Assembly: GCA_018666235.1 (NCBI GenBank)
Contig: JABJAB010000004.1
Span: 1-5,692 of the forward strand
Source: Ilumatobacter sp.
Lineage (GTDB): Bacteria > Actinomycetota > Acidimicrobiia > Acidimicrobiales > Ilumatobacteraceae
Direction of reading: 5' to 3'
DNA length: 5,692 nucleotides
Below the pieces are notes generated by a model that worked only from the letters and a program-made list of their open reading frames with translations, was not told the DNA's origin and did not search any database. This document shows, in pieces, positions 5,581-5,692 of this stretch. Position 1 is the stretch's first letter, and every line of letters begins with the position of its first letter. The position numbers were made by a program, and so were the translations under genes.

Positions 5581-5692
5581 ATGGCGAAAGCTGACGAATT
5601 CGGTGCTCCAGTCGAGATCGAGGCCGCCGGCCGCATCGTGCCGATCACGAATCCGAACAAGCCGATGTTCCCGTCGGTCGGACCAAAGAAGG
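5581..5692 (+). CDS. LigD-type polymerase/primase domain protein, N-terminal fragment (runs off the window)
   Basis: ATG at 5581 opens a frame that is still open at the window edge (37 codons). Residues 11-37 include GRIVPITNPNKPMFP, which matches the N-terminal signature of LigD polymerase domains (V-x-G-x-x-V-x-x-TNPDKxxFP, then G-x-TK). These domains belong to the archaeo-eukaryotic primase superfamily and act in non-homologous end joining together with Ku and an ATP-dependent ligase. The TNP..K..FP core is kept, with Asn26 in place of the usual Asp, and VGPKK replaces the common G-x-TK. The start is chosen from normal spacing to this motif; only a weak AGAG lies upstream, and the same frame stays open back to 5494 with possible GTG (5545) and TTG (5530) starts. 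Whether the gene is a stand-alone polymerase or a full ligase fusion cannot be seen. Confidence 0.7.
   Translation, partial: MAKADEFGAPVEIEAAGRIVPITNPNKPMFPSVGPKK

Noticed and set aside
5148..5660. Minus-strand frame crossing the dapD end and the following gap
   Set aside because: Antisense to the conserved beta-helix of DapD and to the LigD-like start; no protein family resemblance.

Overview
The window looks like chromosomal DNA of a GC-rich actinobacterium. Evidence: the lysyl-tRNA synthetase is of the actinobacterial type, the DapD belongs to the actinobacterial branch of tetrahydrodipicolinate succinylases (closely resembling Mycobacterium Rv1201c), the flavoprotein resembles mycobacterial LpdA (Rv3303c), and several genes have GTG or ATG starts with no Shine-Dalgarno but a TANNNT -10 motif just upstream, as in leaderless actinobacterial transcripts. 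An Acidimicrobiia-like lineage is my guess; that rank cannot be proven from this sequence.

Layout. Positions 1-60 may hold the last codons of an unidentified plus-strand gene whose stop abuts the stop of the convergent flavoprotein gene. Two minus-strand genes follow: an LpdA-like pyridine nucleotide-disulfide oxidoreductase (61-1428) and, upstream of it, a secreted M15-type zinc peptidase with an unusual N-terminal domain (1493-2815). A compact 72-bp divergent region (2816-2887) separates the peptidase from plus-strand lysS (2888-4435). A 94-bp intergenic region with repeats and several possible hairpins leads to dapD (4530-5495). After an 85-bp gap, the first 37 codons of a LigD-type polymerase/primase-domain gene (5581 onward) run off the end.

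How the genes relate. DapD makes the succinylated intermediate on the way to meso-diaminopimelate, which is both a peptidoglycan building block and the precursor of lysine. LysS consumes lysine. The divergent M15 enzyme is predicted to cut peptidoglycan stem peptides outside the membrane. The cluster may therefore have a loose lysine/DAP/cell-wall theme, but this is inferred from proximity only. The flavoprotein (redox) and the LigD-like protein (DNA repair by end joining) appear to be unrelated neighbours.

No mobile elements, CRISPR arrays, rRNA or tRNA genes were seen. Most of the window is ordinary core genome. The points most worth checking are the domain architecture of the M15 protein, the partly degenerated active site of the LpdA-like enzyme, and the structured lysS-dapD spacer.
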